Assembly (NCBI RefSeq): GCF_003073045.1
Contig: NC_037603.1
Coordinates: 19,040,192-19,104,191, forward strand
From: Pomacea canaliculata
Taxonomy: Eukaryota; Mollusca; Gastropoda; Architaenioglossa; Ampullariidae
Reading direction: 5' to 3'
DNA: 64,000 bases
Shown here: piece after piece, positions 52,501 to 63,813 of the stretch
Position numbering within the stretch: the stretch's first letter is position 1
Layout of the letters: every line of letters begins with the position of its first letter
Position numbers and translations under genes: made by a program
The notes under the pieces: model-generated
The model's database searches: none
Told to the model about the DNA's origin: nothing
Seen by the model: the letters and a program-made list of their open reading frames with translations, nothing else

Positions 52501-53628
52501 TGGGGGACGGAGACTGTAAAAAGAGATGAAGGAAGTGTATTGTGTGATGAAAACAACACATGTGAGTAAAGTATGATAGTGTCTTGTGACTGTCTTCTCA
52601 ACCTCATCTGACCCACTGATTACTAGTCATGACAAATTTCTACACAATCTTCGGTGACAGGTTTACAAAATTTTAGCTGGGAACGACAGTGTGGTCTTCC
52701 GCGGCTGTGCCCTACTTGATCTCAGGTAAGGATTCAAAAACAACAGAAACTTTATATTCTTTTTGTTTATTTGTTCAACATTGTCAGACTGATAAAATCT
52801 TTCAACTGAAGTAACTGTCAATTATGATAGTTTACAAGACAGACATGATTTGATTTTCCTTTCCTTCTCTACTTGTACTCATGCTATAGCCAGTACTGTT
52901 AACCTAACCTCAAGAGCAATCAGCCACTGATTTTACTTGTTGCTTACATGAAAATACTGTTTTCATTCCTTTAACTATCCTAAAGTAGGATACTTCATTT
53001 GTTTGGATGCACAGTGTAACTGTTTATGTACATCTTGCCGGTTCTGTCTTTAACACTGGAACTATCCCATAATTTGGTAGACACATGTTTGACCTTTGTA
53101 TACTGTCCTAATTGTTTACCTCAGTTATGTACTTTAATTAGTTACCTCCCTTTATTATATGACAATAATGTAAATGTAAAATACAAATGGTTGCAGAAAT
53201 TATTGGTTACCTCCCTTCAGTTAAGGGTGTAGCCTACACAGTTCATTCCAAGTCAGTTATCACAATATTAATTTTCCCTTGTATACAAAAAACTACTGGT
53301 GCCAAGATGGCTGGAGGGATATAAACTCTTTGACCATCATGAAAACCACTCACCATCAACAATTCTGTTTTGTGTGTTTTTGTTTGGTACAGAGAAGGCA
53401 GCATCATCGCAAATTTCACTCTGGACCTCCAGACCACTTTCGACACTTCTAAAGCAAGCGGTGAGTGGCTCAGGAGCCACTTGCAGCAGTCTGGGGTCCA
53501 GGAGGGAGAGTCTGTTAAATGGTTAAATCTGCGAATTCTGAAATCTTCAATTGTGGTTACACCCTTAATCTCAGGTGAGGTTTTACACTAGACAAACAGA
53601 TAAAACTATGCTCTGTAATTAGCCAAAA

Positions 53629-53708
<80 letters not shown>

Positions 53709-54888
53709 AGATTTTAGGACTTCAGATCAATATAATGAAAAAGATGGCTGTGGACAGGCTGCATATCTATCGCTGCCATACACCTACCCACTGTACTGTG
53801 ACGAATATCAGGCATGCAATGGAACGGTGATCGAGTATTTAAAATGTCCTCAAGGCCAAGAATTTTCTTACAACCCAGCGACCACAAACAGCTCTGTGTG
53901 TGGTTTGCGATCAAATTCTACGTACTGTGGTGGACAAATGATAAAAGATATCACCACAACGACTGAGGCCCGGATGACAGGTACAGTGACAGTGAACAGG
54001 ACGGCAAACGCCACGACAATGGATGTTATGACAACAGAAGCGATGATTGTAAGCAAAACGACTGCGACTGGAGCTACAGACGTGTCTACGCAGAATGTGA
54101 CGACAGCTGCAATGATAACGAACACTGTAAGGACTGGAACCACAGACCCGTCTATGCAGAATGCGACGACAGCTGCGGTTATTGTTACTACAGCTGCAGA
54201 GGTTGTAAACAGGACGGCGGTGACCGGAACAACAGATGTGTCTACACAGAATGCAACGACAGCTGCCACGATGATGAACAGTTCGACAGTGACTGGAACC
54301 GCAGACACGTCTACACAGCATGTGACCACAGCTGCGGTGATTGTGAACGGTACAACTGTGACTGGAACGATAGCTGTGACCTCACAGAGTGTTACTGCAA
54401 CTGAAATAAAGGAGAACGTAACGACAGTGGTTGGAACGACAGCTGCGACTACACAGAACGTTACGACAGCTGGAATGGCAATGAACAGTACGACAATGGC
54501 TGGAACGACAGCTGCGACGACACAAAACGTCACGACAGCTGGAATGGCAATGAACAGTACAGCAATGGTTGGAACGACAGCTGCGACGACACAAAACGTC
54601 ACGACAGCTGGAATGGCAATGAACAGTACAGCAATGGCTGGAACGACAGCTGCGACGACACAAAACGTCACGACAGCTGGAATGGCAATGAACAGTACAA
54701 TGGCTGGAACGACAGCTGTGACGACACAAAACGTCACGACAGCTGGAATGGAAATGAACAGTACAGCAATGGCTGGAACGACAGCTGTGACGACACAAAA
54801 CGTCACGACAGCTGGAATGGCAATGAACAGTACAGCAATGGGTGGAACGACAGCTGTGACGACAAAAGCACCTGTGATACCGTTTTGA
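49440..54888 (+). CDS. type II transmembrane SEA/CBM14 mucin (gene 1)
   Basis: Nine coding exons join without frame conflict to 1,932 nt, or 643 codons plus stop: 49440-49536, 49815-49902, 50289-50458, 50794-50817, 51357-51386, 52193-52290, 52661-52725, 53393-53574, 53711-54888. All introns are GT..AG. Predicted layout: cytoplasmic tail 1-93, rich in Ser, Asn and Thr; a basic, two-cysteine stop-transfer motif (KRRVCCKQK, 84-92); one membrane helix at about 94-114; a short linker; a SEA domain at about 139-251 with the cleavage-type motif GSII at 193-196; a six-cysteine CBM14/peritrophin-A-like domain (C265, C281, C287, C297, C315, C324); and a Thr/Ala mucin domain, 328-643. There is no N-terminal signal peptide, so the C-terminus should be outside (type II). 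It is likely a cell-surface mucin whose mucin and carbohydrate-binding part can be released at the SEA site. The start is the ATG in ACCACCATGG; the frame is open to 49,371 upstream, so a more 5' start is possible. Confidence 0.8.
49577..49616. repeat. (CGT)n/(CAT)n microsatellite in gene 1 intron 1
   Basis: Runs of CATCATCAT and CGT triplets. Related GAT-rich sequence follows at about 49,734-49,790, just before the acceptor of exon 2. Confidence 0.85.
50289..50458 (+). other. gene 1 transmembrane exon
   Basis: Phase 2 in, phase 1 out. It encodes the end of the cytoplasmic tail, the basic and cysteine-bearing segment KRRVCCKQK, and the helix from about STVVLVML to AISGGIAY. The exon ends at a GTGAGT donor. 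The corresponding exon in gene 2 (62,247-62,473) has the same phases and the same position of the helix at its 3' end. Confidence 0.85.
52193..53574 (+). other. gene 1 SEA domain (three exons)
   Basis: Exons 52193-52290 (98 nt), 52661-52725 (65 nt) and 53393-53574 (182 nt) encode about 114 residues directly after the membrane helix and linker. The third exon opens with R-E-G-S-I-I-A-N-F, which lines up with the G-SVVV autoproteolysis motif of SEA domains: Gly193 then Ser194. The order is what is known for SEA: initial strand and helix, then the cleavage loop, then the second helix and strand (SSIVVTPL). N-glycosylation sequons NDS, NSS and NFT are present. Confidence 0.75.
53629..53706. repeat. 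(ATT)26 microsatellite abutting the last acceptor of gene 1
   Basis: Twenty-six perfect ATT triplets end four bases before exon 9 begins (sequence ...ATTATTACAG). The array replaces the usual polypyrimidine tract of this intron. Confidence 0.95.
53750..53929 (+). other. gene 1 CBM14/peritrophin-A-like domain
   Basis: Residues 265-324 carry six cysteines spaced C-15-C-5-C-9-C-17-C-8-C, with aromatic residues near the second to fourth cysteines (PLYCDEYQAC) and the PxGxxF motif after the fourth cysteine (CPQGQEF). This is the pattern of chitin-binding peritrophin-A (CBM14, ChtBD2) modules, which bind chitin or related glycans in extracellular matrices. The fourth spacing is slightly longer than common. 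A divergent member that has lost chitin binding is possible. Confidence 0.65.
53960..54885 (+). other. gene 1 Thr-rich mucin domain
   Basis: Over 300 residues made mainly of Thr, Ala, Val, Asn, Met and Ser. The residues form about 13 consecutive repeats of around 23 residues, each starting TTA and ending near TQNV. Most units hold two N-glycosylation sequons (N-S-T and N-V-T) and many potential O-glycosylation Thr residues, as in mucin PTS domains. The first seven units are diverged; units 8-13 are nearly identical. Confidence 0.8.
54463..54864 (+). repeat. 69-bp tandem repeat block in gene 1 (six units)
   Basis: Six 69-bp units encode TTAGMAMNST...TTQNV peptides. The fourth unit lacks one codon and the last is cut after 20 residues. 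Units are nearly identical at the DNA level. The phase is preserved throughout, so the repeat expands or contracts without shifting the frame. Confidence 0.95.
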
Positions 54889-55083
54889 AAAGGTACAACA
54901 GCGATCAGAACCACAGATGCGTCTGAACAGAATACGACGACAGCTGCAGCGATTGTAAACGGCACAATAACATCAAAAACCGCCAATGCATCTACACAGA
55001 ACGTTACGACGGTTGCAGCGATGTGGAACAGTACTGCAGGGACTGCAACCTCCAGTCTACACAGAACAGTTGAGAGAAGGTAA
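54889..55083 (+). pseudogene. in-frame continuation of mucin repeats after the stop codon
   Basis: After the TGA at 54,886-54,888 the same frame stays open for 64 codons to a TAA at 55,081. These codons continue the mucin character, with GTTAIRTTDAS, a Thr/Ala run, NGTITSK, then NASTQNV. This looks like the former C-terminus, cut off by a nonsense change within a repeat unit. Alternatives are stop readthrough, an allelic stop or a consensus error. Confidence 0.6.
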
Positions 55084-56844
55084 CTCATCATCAAACAGTT
55101 CCAGAGTTATCTGCCGATCGTACCCAACTTTGGTGTTTATTTTGACACAATGGGTGCTGGGTATCTGCTTTATCACACTGCCTTCTATTATTATCGGAGA
55201 CTGTCCTTAACCAAGGTCCAAACACCGATACATCGGGGTACAACTATATAGCTGACTACAGAAGTGACTCGTCTTTCCCTTGCTGTGCTTTGATGTTCTC
55301 AATGCATAACATAAATGTGTTTAAAGTGTATGTCACCGATTGAAAGTTCCTGGAAACATATGACCGACAATCTTGGAAAGTAATTGCCTATGTGTGATAT
55401 GATATTATTTAACGATATGTATGTATGTGGGTTGATGTGTTTGGCGATGATCAAGTCAAAGGCAGCACAACCACCTTTACCTGTGAATCACGTGTTCAGT
55501 CAACGATAAGGCAGCTGTCAGCCAATGTGAAGACTATATTCTAAGTGCAGTGACATCAGCTCGTGTGTTTGTTGACATGTCACTCACATTGTGTACTCAA
55601 ATGGTGATAATCTCCAGTCCCCGGTATGCAATAAATTGCGGATGTATTTCAGTCAATACAGTCGGCAAGCAGTATTCGTGGGTTTCACTTTGACGATTTT
55701 GATTATTCACGAGTTTATCTTCAATAATTAAATAATTAAATAATTTTTCTCCCAGTTTTGTAGTCTAATGTGGTAGATTGTACATGTAAAGAAAACTAAA
55801 AAATACAGTAAGACATAAAATATATTTATTACTAATGTATTATTTACTTAATAAATTTATGCTTGTATGCGTTTGAATATGGTCGAGAGTATTAATCGTT
55901 AGGGTTTTTTTTTTTTGAATTGTCGGAGCCTAGAGTTATTACGAATGTTCCCATTCATAGGGGTCGTAGGCCATCGAATACTGAGGGCTGAGGTAGTTAA
56001 TTATCTTTTAATATTTAAATTAAATAAAAATAATAATTGGAGAGAAAATAACCCCTTTTTATCACGACTTTGCTAATTTTGCATGTGAGAGTGTTTATCT
56101 TTAAATGCGATTCACTGAAGGTCGTCACGCTCGGTAGGTTTATGTTCTTAAGATCAGCTACCTGGAGTTGTAAAATACGAACAATACGATACTGCAAATA
56201 TTATGTAGTGTTTTGAAACACGTAAACGTTTTAAAAACTATTTATATTATCTTGTTAACAAGTTATAGTAACAAGAAAATGCTCTCGTATCTTGGAGAGC
56301 AGTTTGGTCTCCTCGGTACTAGCTACTCTCTACAAGCGGCATAATACTGCACTTCAGCTAATCTTAAACGTTTTATTTCAGATGATCAGTGCCAACTGTT
56401 TTCAGTTCTCTAAACATTTTTATTTTCTGTCCTTTTACCCTCTTATATATTTTTTCTCCACCACTGGACTTTGTTAAATAAATATAAATATACACATACA
56501 CCGTTGTTACAATGATTTACTGTCATTTACAAAAGAATGTATGCAGGCTTTAACAAGATCATGTTATGAAAAATGATGTAACACCCGGATACACTGCGAC
56601 ACTGTACTGTCAGAGTTGTTGCCCCTGAGTCATTCAAGCATGACGTTAGATGTAGAGCACTGTGCACTCTGTTTACACTTCCTTCACTTTCTGTTGCCTC
56701 GCTCTGACCATCACTTCCCTGTCTGTCCGACATACACATGAAACCTTTGCTGGTCCACAGTCCGAGCTGCCTCATTGACCACACCACGCAGGACCAGACG
56801 ACAAAGGCGAGGGAACGAAGAAACGAAGGGAGGAGGAAACGTAG
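55084..56844. other. gene 1 3' region and spacer
   Basis: AT-rich. Contains the putative poly(A) signal and, at 55,858-55,902, a 45-bp segment similar to 59,533-59,577 in gene 2 intron 1. An open frame to 55,210 in another register, with a hydrophobic end, was not accepted as coding. Confidence 0.4.
55630..55635 (+). terminator. candidate poly(A) signal of gene 1
   Basis: AATAAA about 740 bases after the gene 1 stop and 550 bases after the end of the repeat continuation. GT-containing sequence follows. Earlier weak signals may also exist, and this one is chosen only as the first perfect hexamer noticed. Confidence 0.35.
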
Positions 56845-57042
56845 AACAGTTCAGACTCTGCATTCACATGGGTGGAAACGGCTCAGAAGAATGAGATGAT
56901 GAAGTTGAAGAAAGGCAGCGACGACAAGAACAAGGACAAGGTCGACAAGATCACACGAAGATACGAGGAATGTAAGAATAAGTTGAAGATCGAAATGGAA
57001 ATGGAAAGCCTGTGGAGAAAACAAAAGAGCGTCTGTCACCAG
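56845..57042 (+). CDS. possible Lys/Glu-rich coiled-coil exon (hypothetical)
   Basis: An open segment of about 66 codons with strong charge alternation (METAQKNEMM-type start if a GTG is counted, then KKGSDDKNKDKVDKITRRYE) ending near KSVCHQ at a CAG|GTGACT donor-like site. Composition suggests an alpha-helical or coiled-coil stretch. An in-frame stop lies just upstream (56,842), so an acceptor there would be needed. It lies between the two mucin genes and could be a separate exon or a retrocopy fragment. Confidence 0.25.
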
Positions 57043-58301
57043 GTGACTTTAAAATGAAACAAAAAACTTTCCCCTCCAATACCCACCTACACATATGATC
57101 TGATACAGTCCTGTTGAGTTCTCCCTTTACAATTCAACCAATAAGAAGGGTGCGCACCCGATGAGCTATCCGGCAGTCACACCCCTAAATCAACAAACAT
57201 GGGGTACTCTAATACAGCCCCTCTCTTAGACTAGCAGATAAAGTTTTAACTGTAGCACAGAGTAAACATGCAGATGTGTGTAGCCTCTCATCCGCTTATC
57301 AAGGCCTCCGTTTATAAGAAAAACTATTGTAAAACCGCCAAGAAATCGCGCACTTACCCACACTGCTTGTGAAGTGTCCGGCGGTCACCCGCTCACAACC
57401 AACAGTACCGGAAGCCCACCCATATCTCACACAGACCCTGGTGGTCACCACCCGGCTACTGAACCTGCACCAGCCTCACGGATTTCTGGGTAGACCTAGC
57501 CAAAGGCCATGATTACACAGAAGATGCGGCTAGTGTAGCTAGGTTATTCCTCGGTGATGCTCATTCGTTTAGATCGATGTCTTATTGTTAATTGAACTAA
57601 TAGTTTTTGACAGGGGGTCGCCGAAAAAAGAAAAAAGATGAAAATGCATCCCACGTGCGTTTTTGTCTCTTCCACCTTTGTGTGCTGGCAAAGAGAAGAT
57701 TTAACACCTTACATATAAACATGGGGATTAGAAAAGCTGGGAGGAGAGTTTTTGTAATCGCTTCTTGGTTTGAGTCCAACTGTAGATGAATCTGGAGATA
57801 GTTTCCGACAGTTTGCCATATCTAGGAGTTCGTGGTAGAGGTTACTCGGGTTCACCGGCATAAATAAAAATGTCAGGACATTGATCTTAAGATGGTGTGC
57901 CTTTAGAAGTAAGCTAGATCACCTTCCCACCTCATGCCATGAGTAAATCTGTAGGCATGTATTATTATCCTCTCGATTTGCTTCTTGACTAAATAGTTCT
58001 CCGTGGAATGAGGAAGTCACGTGTAGAGGGTTAAACTGTATTCAAAATAACTTTCAGACAGAGTTTTGCTCTACATATGTATTAGAGAGAAATGTGTGTG
58101 TGTGTTTTAGTTAAACAAAATGTAAACAACATCCTATAGTATCTGTCTATTTTGTTATTTCTATTTCTCATTTCTCATTTCTTTCGTCGTGAATCGGTCG
58201 CTACCCACGAAACACGAGCCAGATACCCGACGATTCGCTGACGCCTTGACTTCCTTGTTCGCAGACGTCAGCAGTCACTTCTCTGTTCTCTCACTCTCAC
58301 C
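57043..58301. other. spacer before gene 2
   Basis: No coding domain recognised. An acceptor-like TTCCTTGTTCGCAG ends at 58,263, so the first coding exon of gene 2 may be preceded by an upstream untranslated exon that I could not place. Confidence 0.4.
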
Positions 58302-61130
58302 ATGGCCCACCCCAGCGCAACACCCGTCGACGACTCGGGCCCAACGGTGAGTCAACATTATTAGACTTGAGCTTTTACATAACAAATTTACGAATTAATG
58401 ACGAAAGTCTGACGGAATACTAACGGTTTTCAGACGAAAAGATACTTTTGGGTAAGTGCTGATTCTTACCTCAATATTAGATAATTCTAACGGTGGGGGA
58501 TTTGTTTATATTTTTCTCTAGAAGACGATGACAAATGATACACTAGATCACTTTATTTTCTTTAAAACTTTTAAAAATACTTGATAATTCAAAAGACCTT
58601 ACAATGCTGAAATTTGTCCGGTTTCGTAGGCAGGAACGATTCTTTAGTAATAATAATAAAAATATATTGAACAGGGCACTCTCTTGCTCAGTAATCCATC
58701 TAAGGGAGCAACAGAGTCCCTCGTAACAGGTAAAGGGAATATGAATATTTAAACAGAGAGGAATGATTACAACATAAAATGTCTCAATATTTTTTGTTAT
58801 AAGAATGGTCTTCACTTTCAAAATAATATTTATCCAAAGCGCATTCTTTGTGTCTATGGCGGATGGCAGTAGTCACAGTTTATTTATATCTGTCGATTTA
58901 TCAGGAAGGGAGAGATTAGGGAGATATGAGACATGAATAAACACTCTGTTGATTAAAAAGGGAGTCCTTAAGAGGTATGTTTATTAATCAATGAGGAAAA
59001 TAAGAATTAGGAAAAGGTACATAAAAACAAATTTAGAAATTAGAAGAGAAACATTTTTACAAAGGACCTAGAGAATTTTCTGTTTTAAAAACGGAGAACT
59101 TACTTCAGTGGACTGACATCTACGATAATTTTGTTTGTTTACTGGAAAGACTTCAACTGTCTCGCCTGAATTGTAATATGAAATATCAATGAAAATTTGA
59201 AAGACTTTATTAATGTATATTTATAAATATATAAATCTAGATGTACATGTAAATATACATTTTTATATTTATTAACTTAATCTTCTTTTCGTGAAAAGGC
59301 ATAGTCAGTTGTAAATGAGAAAGGTAATGATACTGGTAATATTAAAACAGAGGCTATGAACTAAAAGCTGGTTGTTGTCGCTAAACAAACTTTTCCCATT
59401 CTTAACTGCTTGTTCTTTAATTATTATTATATTTATTTAAATGATATCCGTCCATTTAAGGAAACATCTTTTTAAAATGAATAAAAGACCGAATGATTTA
59501 AAATTAAAGCCTGTTCATTTCTTATATAAATATATGCTTGTGTGTGTCTAAATATGGTCGACAGTATTAATTGTTAAGAAGTTTATTTTGGAGGGTGACG
59601 GCCGAGAGCATGGAGTGGTGTCTGTGTGCCGAGACTCACTCTTACGAAGTGATCTGCTGTTAGTCTCGGCGAGCAGTAACAAAAAATGTGAATAAACCGG
59701 AAGCTATGTCGTCTAATGCCTCGTGGACAGAATACGAAGGACAACAACTATAACAAGAAACAACTATACAGACAAATATCAGACAACTATAGAAGGCATA
59801 AAGAAGAATCAGAGAACAAACAGTGAGGGTGAAGACTGTCGTTAATCTGTAAAAGAAAACAAGCAGGCGGACTCGTCAATTAATTACAATCACAACTATT
59901 GACAACTATGTTGATTGGTGTACGTTGAAATTAGGTTCTCTAAAGGACAGAATAGATGGACCGAGCCTAAGAATAATTTCTCCCTCCTACTTTCCCAAAA
60001 AGCGCTCCATTAGGTGATTCTTTTGACGATTGTATTTCGTCTCCGGCTTTCACGGTTGGGTGAAATCCATGTCAGCCATTCGATAGTTTTCTTCCTAGTT
60101 TAAGGAGGAGCAAGTGTTAGCAGGATCTAGGTATCGCGTGAGAAACATCATTTAGAAGAAACCTCTAGGGCAGACCTGGGCAAACGCCGGCCCGCGGGCC
60201 GGATCCGGCCCGCCTCCTGTCTCTGACCGGCCCGCCCGCTGGCCGCCCACCAGTAAATATACTATATATACAGTATTGGGTAAAACTGAGTTAACTATAT
60301 TAGTCCGGCCCTCTAGAACCATCCCAGTTTCTCGTCCGGCCCTCTAGAACCATTCCAGTTTCTCATCCGGCCCCTTGGGAAAATTAATTGCCCACTCCTG
60401 CTCTAGGGGGTACTTTCATTTCTTCTGATCCAATAATTTTCTCTCAGTAACACTGAACCTGACACTGATCACACCTGGATATACGTGTTGTTCACAAGTG
60501 AGGGTATCATACCTGAAAGAATTCCCTACTGCATCCGGCTGTATCGCTTTTCCTTCAAGAATACATAGTCGCCCAGTTTCTGGAAAAGATAGTAGCCAAT
60601 AGTCACACGCCTACACCTCAGTTGTTTCCGAACACATCATATCATTTTTCGGAAACTCATACGATCATCTCATTTCCAAAATTCCCGCTGGGACTAATCC
60701 TTTCCATACAGTATTGCAAAGGCAAGATCGTATATTTTTAGTTAATGATATTTGAAATCGTTGAAAGTTTGTACTGTGGAATTATTTTTATAAATTTATA
60801 CGTGCACTGAAAACCACAAACGGAATTAAGAAAAAAATATGTAGTTTGAATGTCAACAAGTCTACTTACCGTTCTTGTTTTGTTGTTGATATTTTATGGT
60901 ATTCGTATGTCCCTTGATAGTTTTTTTGTTTTTGTTGATATTGTTCTTGTTGATTTTTTTGTTTTTGATCTTCATGAGGAGAACGATCATCTTGGGATTT
61001 CTTGCTGTTCTTGTTGATATTTTTGATGTTGTGTTGTTGGTATATTTTTTTTGTTTATACTATTTTGTAACTTTTTACTTCTTGCTTCTTGTTTGATGAA
61101 GAAGAAGAAGAAGAAGAAGAAAGAAAGGAA

Positions 61131-61215
<85 letters not shown>

Positions 61216-61558
61216 GAAGGAAGGAAGAAAGAGAGAAAGAAAGAAAGAAGAAAGAAGAAGAAAAAGAAGAATATTCTTACTGCTATTTGCAACTAAGCGT
61301 CTGTGTATAAAGGCATGAAGGGAATATTACTATGAGAATATTGTTAATTTATTTATTGAAATAAAGGCTGTCTGTCTGCAGAGGATGCCTTGGTCGAGCG
61401 ACTATCACACACCGGCCCACATACCCATGGGAGGAAACCAGTCGCCTCCCATCATCTCTACCACAAGTACAAGCCTCTCTGGGTCCTCGTGTGACTATGG
61501 TAAGTTCGACCTTGTGACGGTGGTTGTGGTGGTGGTGGTGGTGGTGATGTGTGTGCAC

Positions 61559-61597
<39 letters not shown>

Positions 61598-63106
61598 AAG
61601 CTTGAAGTTTACTGATGCTTTCTGTGAAAGGGTCAGAAGAGGGCAGCTCATCAACGTCTGGGTCATGTTCACCCAATGTGACAGTCACAAGACAGGCATA
61701 TGTACATAAGACAGACGTCGTCGTAGTAGCTAACCAAGCATTTATTTGCAAACACAGACGGAAAACCTCTGATAAGCCTCGAAAAGAATGTGATACAACG
61801 ACTGACGGGGTGGAAAGCAGAGACACTGCAGAGATTGGTGATGCCCCTACTGAGCAAACTATAGGACCCACAGACGGGTACGTTTACCAGTTAATTATGA
61901 AAGATTTTTCCCGAGACACAAAGTTGCAGCGCGGCAGTACAACAAAATTTCCAGTGATGGCTGGGTAGAGAATGAAGAGTATGGATCACGAACAAGCTAC
62001 TGCCCCTCAGCTTTCTTTTGAAAATGTCTGATAGTCATACAATGTTGGGTGCTGTAAAGTGCACATTTCTCAAAACTCAGGTAAACTACAACCTTATAAT
62101 ACGATATAATAATATTTTTTTTTAAAAATCACAGTTCAGCAAAATTCAAATTCTGTCTACTTTCGATAGGTAATGACGACAGTGACCACTGACAGATTAA
62201 ACTGAACATTAATATAAGCCTGCACATGTTCACTGTGTTGTCGCAGAAGTGCCATTCAAGGTGACGAGATAAGAGAGGAAAATCAACAAACCCCAATTTA
62301 TGTGATCCAAACTCCTCCAAGGGAGATATTGCAACCGGACATAGAGATCGGCCATCACCAGCCTGCAATAAAAAATGGTGGATGTGGCAAACACAAGGCA
62401 TCAGTTGTGTTGGTGATCCTGGTACTGTGCATGGCAGCTGCCATTGCAGGCGTCATTGCCTCGCAGTTGAAAGGTGAGTGAAATCCGATTTTTCTTTCCC
62501 TCTCAGTTCTTAAATGCACGTGATTCCGATATTCTAGTTTCGTGTTTAACTTCTGTTAGGATGGCCTACGAAAACTACGCAGCCAAATAAAATAAACCAA
62601 AAGGGAGACAAGTCACCGTCAACTGCATTAATTTACATTTTGACTGTTGTGTCCAACTGTCCTTTATTTTTATTAAAAAATAAAAATCCTAAAGGCTCTT
62701 TAGATGTATTTAAGAAATTATAAATTTATTATTTTGAGAAACTACATCAGATCCAGTGCTCCGATATGAAACACAGGCACAATAGTCTGTCTCGGTTGTT
62801 TCCCTTCTCGAAGCCCGCAAGATCTGGAGCAAAAATATATGAACCCCATCCCCCCGCAAAAAAAAAATAAACAAACAACAACAAAAAAACCCCTGAACAT
62901 ACTAAGTGTACTAATTACCTAATAATAACTCAGTTTCAAATTTACTACCCATCAAAATATTTCATAGAATAATTTACAATTAGTAATTTACATGTGTGTA
63001 CCTAAGATATTAATTTCGACTTACTTGGTTATGGTTTTTGTAAAGCGTTTTCAGCCTACTGTAAATTGAGGAAATCGCGATTTTAATTGTGTGGTCGTCG
63101 TCGTCG

Positions 63107-63140
<34 letters not shown>

Positions 63141-63725
63141 AATCATCATCATCATCATCAGCAGCAGCAAAAAAATAAAATAAAATAAATAATAAATAAA
63201 TGCTTGTTGTTCATTGCAGATCTTGTAAAGACATACCGGACCACAGGTACGTTAATATTTGAAACTTTGAAATAAAGAGAAAGATTACATGTATCTTAAA
63301 AGCAATAAGTGTACTCGACATCGGCACAGAAGTGTTCAATTTCCGGGTACATCACAGTTGTATCTGTGACTAAAAACATTTCTCTCTTTAACAACCAGGT
63401 TGTGGAGGGAGACGCCTTTCGCAACCTACTTTCTCGACACAGTAAACCACTTGTAATTCCCTGCAGCCCAATTGGCTATTTATAAGACGTTTCTTAAATT
63501 ATTTATCATTATATTGAGGTTTTAATTTGTTCTTTATTTTATTGTTCTTTTTTTTTTTATTTAATGATAATTAAAAATGCATTTCCTTGTTGGTAGGTCT
63601 GGTTTCAGTGTCTGTGGATGACTCTTTTCATCCTTCGATGGCTGACAAGAATTCTTCAGAATTCAACGCCTTTAGCCAAAAGTTTTGCGATAGTGTAAGT
63701 TACTTCAGTCACAGAGAAACAGACA

Positions 63726-63813
<88 letters not shown>

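Noticed and set aside
54382-54798. Cys/His/Ser-rich minus-strand frame resembling a metal-binding or antimicrobial repeat
   Set aside because: Another reverse-frame reading of the same mucin repeats; no start context or splice signals of its own.
53868-55094. A 408-codon open frame on the minus strand across the mucin repeats
   Set aside because: It is antisense to well-supported exon 9 of gene 1. It is open only because the repeat unit lacks stops on the opposite strand, and its Val/Ala/Phe periodicity mirrors the 69-bp unit.
54986-55210. Plus-strand frame after the mucin repeats with a hydrophobic C-terminal segment, possibly a second membrane anchor
   Set aside because: It is in a different register from the gene 1 frame and would need a frameshift as well as bypass of the stop. 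No splice junction supports it.
61051-61310. Lys/Glu/Arg-rich frames and the antisense Ser/Leu/Phe frame
   Set aside because: Translation of a GAAA microsatellite in gene 2 intron 1.
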